Below are positions 1 through 5,806 of a stretch of DNA of 7,634 nt, piece by piece. Position 1 is the stretch's first letter. The number at the start of each line of letters is the position of its first letter. This DNA is from Promethearchaeota archaeon. GTDB taxonomy: Archaea > Asgardarchaeota > Lokiarchaeia > Sigyniarchaeales > SOKP01. The translations under genes were made by a program, and so were the position numbers. The notes under the pieces are model-generated. The model had not been told where the DNA came from. It saw only the letters and a program-made list of their open reading frames with translations, and made no database searches. The stretch is from the NCBI GenBank assembly GCA_004524385.1, contig SDNM01000067.1, positions 1 through 7,634 of the forward strand, in the 5' to 3' direction.

Positions 1-128
1 AAAAATGTGCTTCTGGTGGTACAGTTAGAGGGAATGAACTAGAATTGCAAGGAGATCATCGATTTAAATTAAAAAAATTTTTAATCGACTTAGGATTCTC
101 TGAAGAAAATATCTTAATTCAAGAATAA
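1..128 (+). CDS. Translation initiation factor eIF1/SUI1, C-terminal end (5' partial)
   Basis: The frame that opens at base 3 gives 41 residues to a TAA stop. They include CASGGTVRGNELELQGDHR, which matches the conserved core and end of the SUI1/eIF1 family: a Gly-Gly-Thr-Val turn, then Glu-Leu-Gln-Gly-Asp-His-Arg, then a short helix and the ending GFSEENILIQE. In archaea and eukaryotes this small protein binds the small ribosomal subunit near the P site and helps start-codon selection. The family is usually about 100 residues, so a little over half of the gene lies off the left edge. There is no sign of frameshift. The next gene starts 121 bases downstream and has its own TATA-like box, so the two are probably not one tight operon. 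Confidence 0.9.
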   Translation, partial: KCASGGTVRGNELELQGDHRFKLKKFLIDLGFSEENILIQE

Positions 129-218
129 TAAGGAAAATTGGAAAATCTATAAGATAATTTATTGATAATTATTTTAAATCTTAAAATAATGTCATTAGAT
201 TTTGTGAATTAATTAATA

Positions 219-229
219 ATAAATATATC
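219..229 (+). promoter_or_regulatory. Candidate TATA box for the 143-residue protein gene
   Basis: The element AAATATAT (221-228) is centred about 25 bases before the ATG at 250. This is the usual archaeal distance from TATA box to transcription start, so transcription would begin at or beside the ATG, giving a leaderless mRNA. The surroundings are very AT-rich, so a chance match is possible. A GAGGT at 243-247 lies only two bases from the ATG, too close for a normal Shine-Dalgarno site. Confidence 0.4.
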
Positions 230-249
230 AAGTTTTCTAATCGAGGTCT

Positions 250-681
250 ATGAGTTTAACTATTTATAAAGTAATTTTTAAAGGTAAAAATGAAACTAAG
301 GAAAAAAATCTAACTTTAACTTTCAAAAGTTTACTCCATGAAGATCCCATAAAAATTCCTGCTAAATATGTATTAGGACTAAAAAAATTAAGTGAAATAA
401 ACAAAAATATAGTTATTATTAAAAATATTGATGAAATAACACAATTTGGTAAACAAATTTCCTTAATTTCTTATAATTATTATTTTATCCTCCTTTTTCA
501 ATTAAAAAATAAAAAAACGGGATTTTTAATAGGAAACACGAAAAAGATGGGAAATATTCTTATTGGAATTTGGCCATTTAATAGGGAACAATCTCAGATC
601 TCAAAAGAAAAGATATATGAAATAATAGACAATATCATAAACAAAGCTCATGAATACAGTAAGATTTGCTTAATTAATTAA
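250..681 (+). CDS. Hypothetical protein, 143 residues, family not recognised
   Basis: This is an intact ATG-to-TAA frame of 143 residues, and I do not recognise its family. The protein is lysine-, isoleucine- and asparagine-rich, as expected for this base composition. It alternates short hydrophobic stretches, such as NIVIIKNI near 53-60 and NYYFILLFQL near 76-85, with charged turns. It ends in an amphipathic helix-like segment (about 118-138). The pattern suggests a small mixed alpha/beta, mostly beta, cytoplasmic domain. It has no signal peptide, no segment long enough to be a confident membrane helix, and only one cysteine (C140), so no zinc site. It follows an eIF1 gene but has its own promoter candidate, so a translation role would be a guess. 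Its stop is one base from the stop of the convergent PfkB gene. Codon use looks like the neighbours', which supports a real gene. Confidence 0.7.
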   Translation: MSLTIYKVIFKGKNETKEKNLTLTFKSLLHEDPIKIPAKYVLGLKKLSEINKNIVIIKNIDEITQFGKQISLISYNYYFILLFQLKNKKTGFLIGNTKKMGNILIGIWPFNREQSQISKEKIYEIIDNIINKAHEYSKICLIN

Positions 682-682
682 C

Positions 683-1618
683 TTAAAAAAGAGGATCATT
701 ATTATCTTTTAAAAATTTGATTAACTCTTTTTCATTTGGCATTCCAGTTCTGGCACCTAATTTCTGAATTTTTAATGATGCTGCAGCATTAGCATATCTA
801 CAGGATTTCTCTAAATCCCACCCCTTAATCCAGTAACCTATCGAAAAAGCACCATTAAAAGTATCACCTGCTCCAGTTGTATCAACGATTTTTTCAACTT
901 TATAAGTTGGGATTAACTTTTGAAATTTTTTAGTAGTTATTAAAGCTCCTTGACTTCCCATCGTTATGATTACTAACGGAATTCCTTTATTAATTAATAT
1001 TTTAGCAGCCTGTTCGGGCGATTTACTATTTGTAATCGATTTGGCACCCTCTTTATTTGGTATTAATATATCTGTCTTTAAAAGAATGTTTTTTAGATTA
1101 TTCCATCCTTTCTGGGCAATTTGGGATTCCAAATCAATACTAACTTTAATATCATTAGCATTTGCGATATCTATCGCTTTTTTAGTTATATCTGGATGAA
1201 TAATTGTAGTATGTAGTAATTTTGAATTTGCAATGTATTCTATATTCAAATCATCAATTTCAATTTTAGTAATTTTCATATGAGGTGATTGTATTATAGT
1301 CTTCTCCCCTTTTGCCACATATATAAAATTTACGGGTGTTTTCTTTCCTTTCTTTTTAAAAGTTAAACTTGTGTCAACATTTTCTTTTTGAAAATCTTTA
1401 ATTAAGAGATCTCCATAAGAATCGTCTCCAACAGCTCCAATAAAACCACAAGACCCTCCTAAACGACCAATAGCAACTAAATAATTAGCAGTAACACCAC
1501 CTGGAAAATAATTCTCACTTAATGCATCAATCTTCTCGTCTGGCTTAGGAAAATGTGGAATTTCTGCAACCCAATCTAAAACTACTTCTCCTAATCCTAT
1601 AATATCTATTTTTTGCAT
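683..1618 (-). CDS. PfkB-family (ribokinase-like) carbohydrate or nucleoside kinase
   Basis: This 311-residue protein has normal length for the family. The first PfkB signature lies near residues 40-64, with the Gly-Gly after FP and the stretch AIGRLGGSCGFIGAVGDD. The second is VDTTGAGDTFNGAFSIGYW (245-263), where GAGD (249-252) forms the anion hole and D252 is the expected catalytic base. An N-terminal GLGEVVLDW segment matches the substrate-binding first strand, and NKEGA (188-192) matches the conserved Asn-x-x-Glu segment. The enzyme would transfer phosphate from a nucleotide to a hydroxymethyl group of a sugar or nucleoside in the cytoplasm. The substrate cannot be read from the sequence; ribokinase, archaeal nucleoside kinase and KDG kinase are all possible. 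The classic ribokinase Gly-Gly-Lys-Gly-Ala-Asn is replaced by GGVTAN. The ATG start is followed directly by the first beta strand. RPA lies upstream on the same strand, 80 bases away. Confidence 0.9.
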   Translation of the reverse strand: MQKIDIIGLGEVVLDWVAEIPHFPKPDEKIDALSENYFPGGVTANYLVAIGRLGGSCGFIGAVGDDSYGDLLIKDFQKENVDTSLTFKKKGKKTPVNFIYVAKGEKTIIQSPHMKITKIEIDDLNIEYIANSKLLHTTIIHPDITKKAIDIANANDIKVSIDLESQIAQKGWNNLKNILLKTDILIPNKEGAKSITNSKSPEQAAKILINKGIPLVIITMGSQGALITTKKFQKLIPTYKVEKIVDTTGAGDTFNGAFSIGYWIKGWDLEKSCRYANAAASLKIQKLGARTGMPNEKELIKFLKDNNDPLF

Positions 1619-1650
1619 AAATTAAAAACCAAACATTTTACTAGCTAGAA

Positions 1651-1659
1651 CTATATAAG
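1651..1659 (-). promoter_or_regulatory. Candidate TATA box for the PfkB kinase gene
   Basis: On the minus strand the sequence reads CTTATATAG, centred about 37 bases before the kinase ATG at 1618. It would place transcription start roughly ten bases before the ATG. It lies in the 80-base gap behind the RPA gene, suggesting that the kinase can be transcribed independently of RPA. Another AT-rich element (about 1664-1676) is an alternative. Confidence 0.35.
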
Positions 1660-1698
1660 ATGTCTTTATATTAAAAAATAGTATATAAATTAAAAAAA

Positions 1699-3417
1699 TT
1701 AGGTTTCTATTTCTTTCATAACTCTGTCTAATTCTTCATTAATATTTAAACCCTTAAAATCATAAACTGATATTTCATAAGAATTTGAAAAATCACTAAA
1801 TTTAGCTCGACCTCTTATTATAATATCTTTTCCTAAATACTCATTGGATTTATTTTTCAAAAACTTCTCAAAATCTGGTGTTTCTTTAAGTTTTTTTATA
1901 AGTTCTGTCTCTTCTCCTAAAAATTTTTCACCAACATTCCGTCCAAAGACAGCTCTTATTGTTGAACTCCCATCATCAATAATGATGTTAAATATTAATC
2001 GGCTCTCAATATCCCCTCTCGTATCACAAGCGCAATTGTCAACTTTTCTGTTGCAGTTAGAACAAGCTTCGTAAACAATGATATTATTAATTTCTTTAGC
2101 AATATAACCTTTTATCTCAAATATTCCAGCAGAGTTTATTGAATCTATTTTTGTATAATTTCCTATAAAATTAGAGTCCCTTTCTTTCTTCTGTGGTTCG
2201 ATATCTTTTAATTTATCTATTTTTATATCTACGATTTCAATACTTGAATCATTTATGAATGAAATTTCATTCCTTCCTGAAAAATTGCTATATTTAACCA
2301 TGACATTTTTCAACAAAATACCCATGCCCACTTTCAGAGTTTCTGAAAATTCCTCTGCTTTTTCACGCCAAAGAGTGACTCTTATACCATCTGAATCGTC
2401 ACTCACTACAAATCCTAATAATGCCACCTCATCTCCAGATTTTAACGCTACTTTCTTTAGGTTATCAACTGAAGAAATAATCCCTTGTAACGATACAATC
2501 CCCGTTGATTTTTGAAGACTTTCAATTTTCTCAACTAAATCACCTTTGATTTCTATCTTTTTATCTTTTTTAGTAATAGCAGTATAATTATTCGCATGTA
2601 ATTCGATTGTCTTAGAATCAAGAGAGCTTAATCTAGGATTTAAGTTTGTTAATGAAATAAAGTTATCACCTTCAAGATCCGTTGCTTTTTCTGTGTCCTC
2701 GTTCCAAAATGTTATTCGTATAGAAGATCCCGAAGAATCCAATAATATTAGCGATTTTACCTTTCCTGGAGATCCATCTTTTCTCGTAAACTCCTTAGTT
2801 GGGTAAACCTGGAGAACACATCCCTCTATAGAAACGGATTTCATATTTAAATTAATACTATTTATAGGTATTATTTCGCTTTTTATTTTAGAATAATTTC
2901 TATAATCTATATCCTCTGGCGATAAAATAATCTTCCCCAGTCTACCGATATTTATTTCTGGCTCACCTGATCTCCCTTTTCTGGCATATCCGTTTATAAT
3001 TTTTACTAATTCATTTATATCAAAATTACAGTCATTGAATATCTTAACATGCTCATCCCACAAAATTATTCTTATATCTCCTGTTTTATCATGTAATAAA
3101 AAAGACCCTACATGACCTTTTCCTCCTTCTTTCCTTTCAAAACTACTAACTCTGTAAATCTCTTTTATTCTTCCTACAAGAGTGATGTTTTTCATAGTTT
3201 CGGTTATATCTGAAATATTTATCTCAATATCTTTTAATAATTCTTTATTCTCATCTTTGACATCAACACCTAACTCTTTTGCTATTATAAATAAAGCCCC
3301 CTCTTCAGAAATTAATCCTTTTAACTCAACCTTCTTTTCTTCTACTAAATCCTTAATTTCCTTTCTTGTTAATCCAGTTTCCTCAAGGATCTTACTGATA
3401 TATGCCTCAATTGTCAT
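1699..3417 (-). CDS. Replication protein A / archaeal single-stranded DNA-binding protein, four OB-like domains plus zinc motif
   Basis: This 572-residue protein has the layout of large single-chain archaeal RPAs, which coat single-stranded DNA in replication, repair and recombination. A helical N-terminal region (about 1-60) contains GLISEEGALFIIAKELGV, typical of archaeal RPA. Four OB-like repeats follow, each marked by a similar strand: DKTGDIRIILWDE (110-122), DSSGSSIRITFWNED (227-241), DDSDGIRVTLWREKAEEF (340-357) and DDGSSTIRAVFGRN (481-494). The Trp of the first three becomes Phe in the last. The fourth OB carries a putative zinc site C452-X2-C455-X6-C462-X-C464 (bases 2026-2064). That is shorter than the C-X2-C-(8 to 11)-C-X2-H I would expect, and it ends in Cys rather than His. 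The protein ends in a short acidic helix. The ATG at 3417 begins the helical domain directly. It appears monocistronic, with the kinase downstream having its own promoter candidate. Confidence 0.92.
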   Translation of the reverse strand: MTIEAYISKILEETGLTRKEIKDLVEEKKVELKGLISEEGALFIIAKELGVDVKDENKELLKDIEINISDITETMKNITLVGRIKEIYRVSSFERKEGGKGHVGSFLLHDKTGDIRIILWDEHVKIFNDCNFDINELVKIINGYARKGRSGEPEINIGRLGKIILSPEDIDYRNYSKIKSEIIPINSINLNMKSVSIEGCVLQVYPTKEFTRKDGSPGKVKSLILLDSSGSSIRITFWNEDTEKATDLEGDNFISLTNLNPRLSSLDSKTIELHANNYTAITKKDKKIEIKGDLVEKIESLQKSTGIVSLQGIISSVDNLKKVALKSGDEVALLGFVVSDDSDGIRVTLWREKAEEFSETLKVGMGILLKNVMVKYSNFSGRNEISFINDSSIEIVDIKIDKLKDIEPQKKERDSNFIGNYTKIDSINSAGIFEIKGYIAKEINNIIVYEACSNCNRKVDNCACDTRGDIESRLIFNIIIDDGSSTIRAVFGRNVGEKFLGEETELIKKLKETPDFEKFLKNKSNEYLGKDIIIRGRAKFSDFSNSYEISVYDFKGLNINEELDRVMKEIET

Positions 3418-3664
3418 TTTTCTCGTTAATAAATTTATTTTAATTATGATTTTTTAAGAGTAATTTAGAAATTATAACTTAAAAATCAAATTGTTATTTG
3501 TTAATTAAATTTAATCCCTTTTAAAAAAAAAGAGTATTAACGATTTGTTATTTATATTTTCAAAAAAAAATAAACTTACAATGCATTAGCATTTTTATTT
3601 TCATAATATTAAAATTTGTTAATTCTAATCAATCACCTATACCAAAAATTTTTAATTTAAAATA
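3418..3664. other. Divergent AT-rich intergenic region between RPA and the HisA-like gene
   Basis: No gene is visible in these 247 bases. The region must hold the promoters for RPA (leftward) and the HisA-like gene (rightward). For the latter, CTATACCA (3637-3644) has its TATA centred 25 bases before the ATG at 3665. For RPA, a minus-strand AAAATAAAT-like element near 3434-3444 is about 23 bases before its ATG. Both are weak matches in AT-rich DNA. The motif TTTGTTA occurs three times (3497, 3544 and 3615), twice within an 11-base identical copy ATTTGTTAATT (3496-3506 and 3614-3624). A small inverted repeat AATGC-ATTA-GCATT (3580-3593) is the only G+C-containing symmetry. Two runs of about nine adenines (near 3522-3531 and 3562-3570) could bend the DNA. 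Confidence 0.4.
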
Positions 3665-4402
3665 ATGTCAAGTTTTAGAATCATACCCGTAATAGATATA
3701 TTGGATTCTAAGGCAGTACATGCAATAAAAGGTGAGAGAGCTAAATATAAACCCTTAATATCTAAATTAATAAATTCATCAGATCCAATAGAAATCATAA
3801 AAGTTCTCAAACAAAAATTTAATTTCAGGGAATTTTATATAGCGGACTTAGATGCAATTATTAAATATAGTCCCAATTTACAATTATTATCTACAATTTT
3901 AAAAATTCCAGAAATAGATCTAATACTTGATCCAGGAATTAAGGATATAGAAGATCTTTTAAAATACTCGAAATATAATATAAAAAAATTAATTTTAGGC
4001 TTGGAAACTATTAACGACTATAATGTGATTTACGAAGGATTGAGAATTTTAGGAAAATCCAAATTAATTGTAAGTTTAGATATGTTTAAAGGAAAAATAA
4101 TTTCAAAAATAAAAGATCTTAGAAATCAGAACCCAATTAATGTTGTAAATAAATTAAAGAGATTTGGAGTAGAAGAACTAATCCTTCTTGATTTATTTAG
4201 AGTTGGACAAAAAATAGGAGGAATTCCACAAGTCTATCTAAAAATTCTTAAAAGTTTTAAAGGAGCTGTTTTAGTTGGAGGTGGAATTAAAGATTTAATG
4301 GATCTGACAAGTTATTATAACAATAAATTCTCTGGAGTTTTAATTGCTACTGCATTATATGATGGATCGATTAAAATCGATAAATTAAAAGTTCTTAAAT
4401 AA
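3665..4402 (+). CDS. HisA/HisF-related TIM-barrel protein (HisA-like isomerase family of unknown substrate)
   Basis: This 245-residue protein is the usual length for a HisA-type barrel. The start FRIIPVIDILDSKAVHAIKG aligns with the HisA opening (Ile-Pro-Ala-Ile-Asp-Leu-x-x-Gly), so D11 matches the first catalytic Asp. IVSLDMFKGKI (135-145) supplies the second Asp (D139). FYIADLDAI (57-65) is typical of the HisA-related family found in methanogens and some C1-using bacteria. The C-terminal half keeps the phosphate loop VGGGIKD (204-210) and the ending GVLIATALYDG. The N-terminal phosphate loop of true HisA (GGGIR) is degraded here to LDPGIKD (88-94), and the Asp-Gly-Thr after the sixth strand is RVGQK. 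No histidine genes are nearby. I therefore infer a sugar-phosphate isomerase-like enzyme acting on a different, perhaps mono-phosphorylated, substrate. The ATG start fits both the barrel opening and a weak TATA 25 bases upstream. Confidence 0.8.
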   Translation: MSSFRIIPVIDILDSKAVHAIKGERAKYKPLISKLINSSDPIEIIKVLKQKFNFREFYIADLDAIIKYSPNLQLLSTILKIPEIDLILDPGIKDIEDLLKYSKYNIKKLILGLETINDYNVIYEGLRILGKSKLIVSLDMFKGKIISKIKDLRNQNPINVVNKLKRFGVEELILLDLFRVGQKIGGIPQVYLKILKSFKGAVLVGGGIKDLMDLTSYYNNKFSGVLIATALYDGSIKIDKLKVLK

Positions 4403-4403
4403 A

Positions 4404-4934
4404 TTAATTTACAATAATTGCCCCTGTAGATGATACATATAAAGGTTTATTACAAATTGGACACGAATGCTTCATATTAATCCAATCTATTAAATGTTCA
4501 CGATGTGCTTTTGCTTGACAAATAGGACATCCAGTTATATCGTCAAAAATTTCTATATCTCTTGAACACACTGCACACTTAGCCGTTGATACAGTAGATA
4601 CAGCAATTATCTCTTTTTTAGTATCTAATATTACTGATCCTGTATTCTCGGCAGTTGGATTAATTTGTTTTAACTCGGATCCTGTATCTACACAAAATAA
4701 AGTCCCCTCAGTGCCATCTTTTTTATTTCCAAACCATACAATTTTTCCTTTAAAATAAGGCGATCCTGTTTTTTGTAAAATCAGAGTTAATCTTCGATTT
4801 TCCATAACATATGTTTGAATTACTTTTGTATATTTCAAACCATCTAATTTTTCTGTCAGTTCTATTATAACTTCTGAAGGGTCTTTAAAAACAGCGTCTG
4901 TGATGGGAAATTTTGTAATCTCTTTAGGTGACAT
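4404..4934 (-). CDS. RING-like zinc-finger protein (prokaryotic RING-type C-terminus)
   Basis: The ATG at 4934 gives 176 residues. An in-frame TTG at 4952 would add six residues, and all numbering here counts from that TTG. I prefer the ATG because the only good TATA box lies about 30 bases before it and only about 13 before the TTG. Residues up to about 120 form an unrecognised, beta-rich domain with LTLILQKTG, KGKIVWFG and GTLFCVDTG strands. The C-terminus has eight ordered ligands: C126-X2-C129-X12-C142-X2-C145-X4-H150-X2-H153-X10-C164-X2-C167. The block CPICQAKAHREHLIDW followed by CPICNKPL strongly resembles RING/PHD treble-clef fingers, and especially the prokaryotic RING family with a CPxC-x4-H-x2-[CH] core. 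Such domains can be ubiquitin ligases or general protein-binding modules. No ubiquitin, E1 or E2 gene is in the window, so ligase activity is only a possibility. It has no signal peptide or membrane helix. It is convergent with the HisA-like gene and divergent from mfnB. Confidence 0.8.
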   Translation of the reverse strand: MSPKEITKFPITDAVFKDPSEVIIELTEKLDGLKYTKVIQTYVMENRRLTLILQKTGSPYFKGKIVWFGNKKDGTEGTLFCVDTGSELKQINPTAENTGSVILDTKKEIIAVSTVSTAKCAVCSRDIEIFDDITGCPICQAKAHREHLIDWINMKHSCPICNKPLYVSSTGAIIVN

Positions 4935-4960
4935 AATAATATCATAATACAATAAATGCT

Positions 4961-4968
4961 ATTTATAT
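4961..4968 (-). promoter_or_regulatory. TATA box for the RING-like protein gene
   Basis: The minus strand reads ATATAAAT after a run of adenines, a good archaeal TATA with a purine-rich upstream side. Its centre is about 30 bases before the ATG at 4934, implying a leader of only a few bases or none. It is what decides the ATG over the upstream TTG codon. The palindrome at 4977-5000 begins nine bases upstream of it. Confidence 0.5.
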
Positions 4969-4976
4969 TTTTTTTT

Positions 4977-5000
4977 ATAATCTAAATTTTTTTAGATTAT
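4977..5000. promoter_or_regulatory. Perfect 24-base palindrome, candidate operator between the RING-like gene and mfnB
   Basis: The arms ATAATCTAAA (4977-4986) and TTTAGATTAT (4991-5000) are perfect inverted copies of ten bases around a TTTT spacer. The element sits just upstream of the TATA box of the RING-like gene and about 64 bases before the mfnB ATG. That is a natural place for a dimeric helix-turn-helix regulator to affect one or both genes. Each arm contains a C or G, so it is not pure A/T symmetry, but AT-rich DNA does yield such repeats by chance. A transcribed hairpin is less likely, because it would lie upstream of both inferred transcripts. Confidence 0.45.
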
Positions 5001-5063
5001 GCTTTTGTTTCTAATTTCAGCTAAATAAATTTTTTAATTTCTTTATATTAATTATGATTAGAT

Positions 5064-5795
5064 ATGCGCAATAAAATTAAACTATTGATAAGTCCTAAAA
5101 GCATAGAAGAAGCAAAGTTAATAGTCGATTCTAAGATAGATTATATCGATTGTAAAAATCCTAATGAGGGATCACTGGGGGCAAATTTTCCATGGATTAT
5201 TAAACGTATGAAAGAATTAATTCCTTCAAATAGCTCTCAACTTTTAAGTGCTGCTATTGGAGATTTTCCTAATTTACCCGGTTCTGCATCATTAGCAGCT
5301 TTAGGGGCGGCAGTTTCAGGTGCCGACATAATAAAGGTGGGCTTAAAAGGTCCTAAAAATGAAAATCAAGGTATTAAATTAATGAAAAATGTCGTTAAAA
5401 CCGTTAAAGGTTTTAATAAAGAAATAAAAGTTGTAGTAGCAGGATATGCAGATCGCTCAAGAAAAAAGATTTCACTAAAATATTTAGAGATTCCAACAAT
5501 TGCAGCAGAATCTGGTTCTGATATTGCTATGCTTGATACATATATCAAAGATGGTATGGGTTTATTTGATTTTTTAAGCGTGGAAGAATTAATTAAATTT
5601 AAAGAAAAAGCAAAAGAGTTAGATCTTAAAGTTGCCTTGGCAGGAAGGATAATGATAAAAGATATACTAAAACTTAGACAAATATCTCCAGACATAATTG
5701 GCGTTAGAAGCGTTGTTTGCGAGGCCTTTGATAGAAATAATGGAATGATTAAAAAAGGCCTTATAGAAAAATTGAAAATAGAATTATATAAATAA
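5064..5795 (+). CDS. mfnB: (5-formylfuran-3-yl)methyl phosphate synthase
   Basis: MfnB condenses two molecules of glyceraldehyde 3-phosphate into 4-(hydroxymethyl)-2-furancarboxaldehyde phosphate, the furan precursor of methanofuran, the first C1 carrier of the archaeal C1 pathway. The 243-residue TIM barrel matches the methanogen family across its length. The Schiff-base lysine is K31 in DCKNPNEGSLGANFPW (29-44), equivalent to K27 of the Methanocaldococcus jannaschii enzyme. K91 in ADIIKVGL (87-94), and D158 and K162 in AMLDTYIKDG (155-164), match the other active-site residues. VVAGYADRSRKK (124-135) and VALAGRI (190-196) are also family blocks. The start adds about five residues before the first strand compared with M. 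jannaschii. A TTTATATTA at 5042-5050 is rather close to the ATG, so the transcription start is unclear. It is followed after 11 bases by a GNAT gene, and is divergent from the RING-like gene. Confidence 0.95.
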   Translation: MRNKIKLLISPKSIEEAKLIVDSKIDYIDCKNPNEGSLGANFPWIIKRMKELIPSNSSQLLSAAIGDFPNLPGSASLAALGAAVSGADIIKVGLKGPKNENQGIKLMKNVVKTVKGFNKEIKVVVAGYADRSRKKISLKYLEIPTIAAESGSDIAMLDTYIKDGMGLFDFLSVEELIKFKEKAKELDLKVALAGRIMIKDILKLRQISPDIIGVRSVVCEAFDRNNGMIKKGLIEKLKIELYK

Positions 5796-5799
5796 AGGA
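5794..5799 (+). promoter_or_regulatory. Shine-Dalgarno-like site for the GNAT gene
   Basis: AAAGGA overlaps the mfnB stop codon and ends seven bases before the GNAT ATG at 5807. Genes that appear to start their own transcripts here lack such a site. Its presence at the second gene supports co-transcription of mfnB and the acetyltransferase, with ribosome rebinding at the junction. Confidence 0.45.
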
Positions 5800-5806
5800 T
5801 TTTAAG

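Noticed and set aside
966..1199. Plus-strand open frame of 77 codons
   Set aside because: It lies wholly inside the PfkB kinase on the opposite strand, and its translation shows only the hydrophobic bias expected of a complementary frame.
1844..2515. Plus-strand open frames at 1844-2074 and 2255-2515
   Set aside because: Both are antisense to RPA, which has unmistakable repeated OB motifs. The serine- and phenylalanine-rich translations are typical shadow frames.
3182..3457. Plus-strand open frame of 91 codons reaching into the RPA upstream region
   Set aside because: It is almost entirely antisense to the RPA N-terminal domain. It is Ser/Phe/Ile-rich with no recognisable motif and no promoter.
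3665..4402. True HisA (ProFAR isomerase) of histidine biosynthesis
   Set aside because: The first phosphate loop and the Asp-Gly-Thr region are not conserved, the IADLDAI block fits the HisA-related family better, and no other his gene is nearby.
5042..5050. TTTATATTA as a TATA box for mfnB
   Set aside because: It is a good match but centred only about 18 bases from the ATG, so transcription would begin inside the gene. The next possible start, TTG at 5085, would remove the first beta strand. I could not settle the mfnB promoter.
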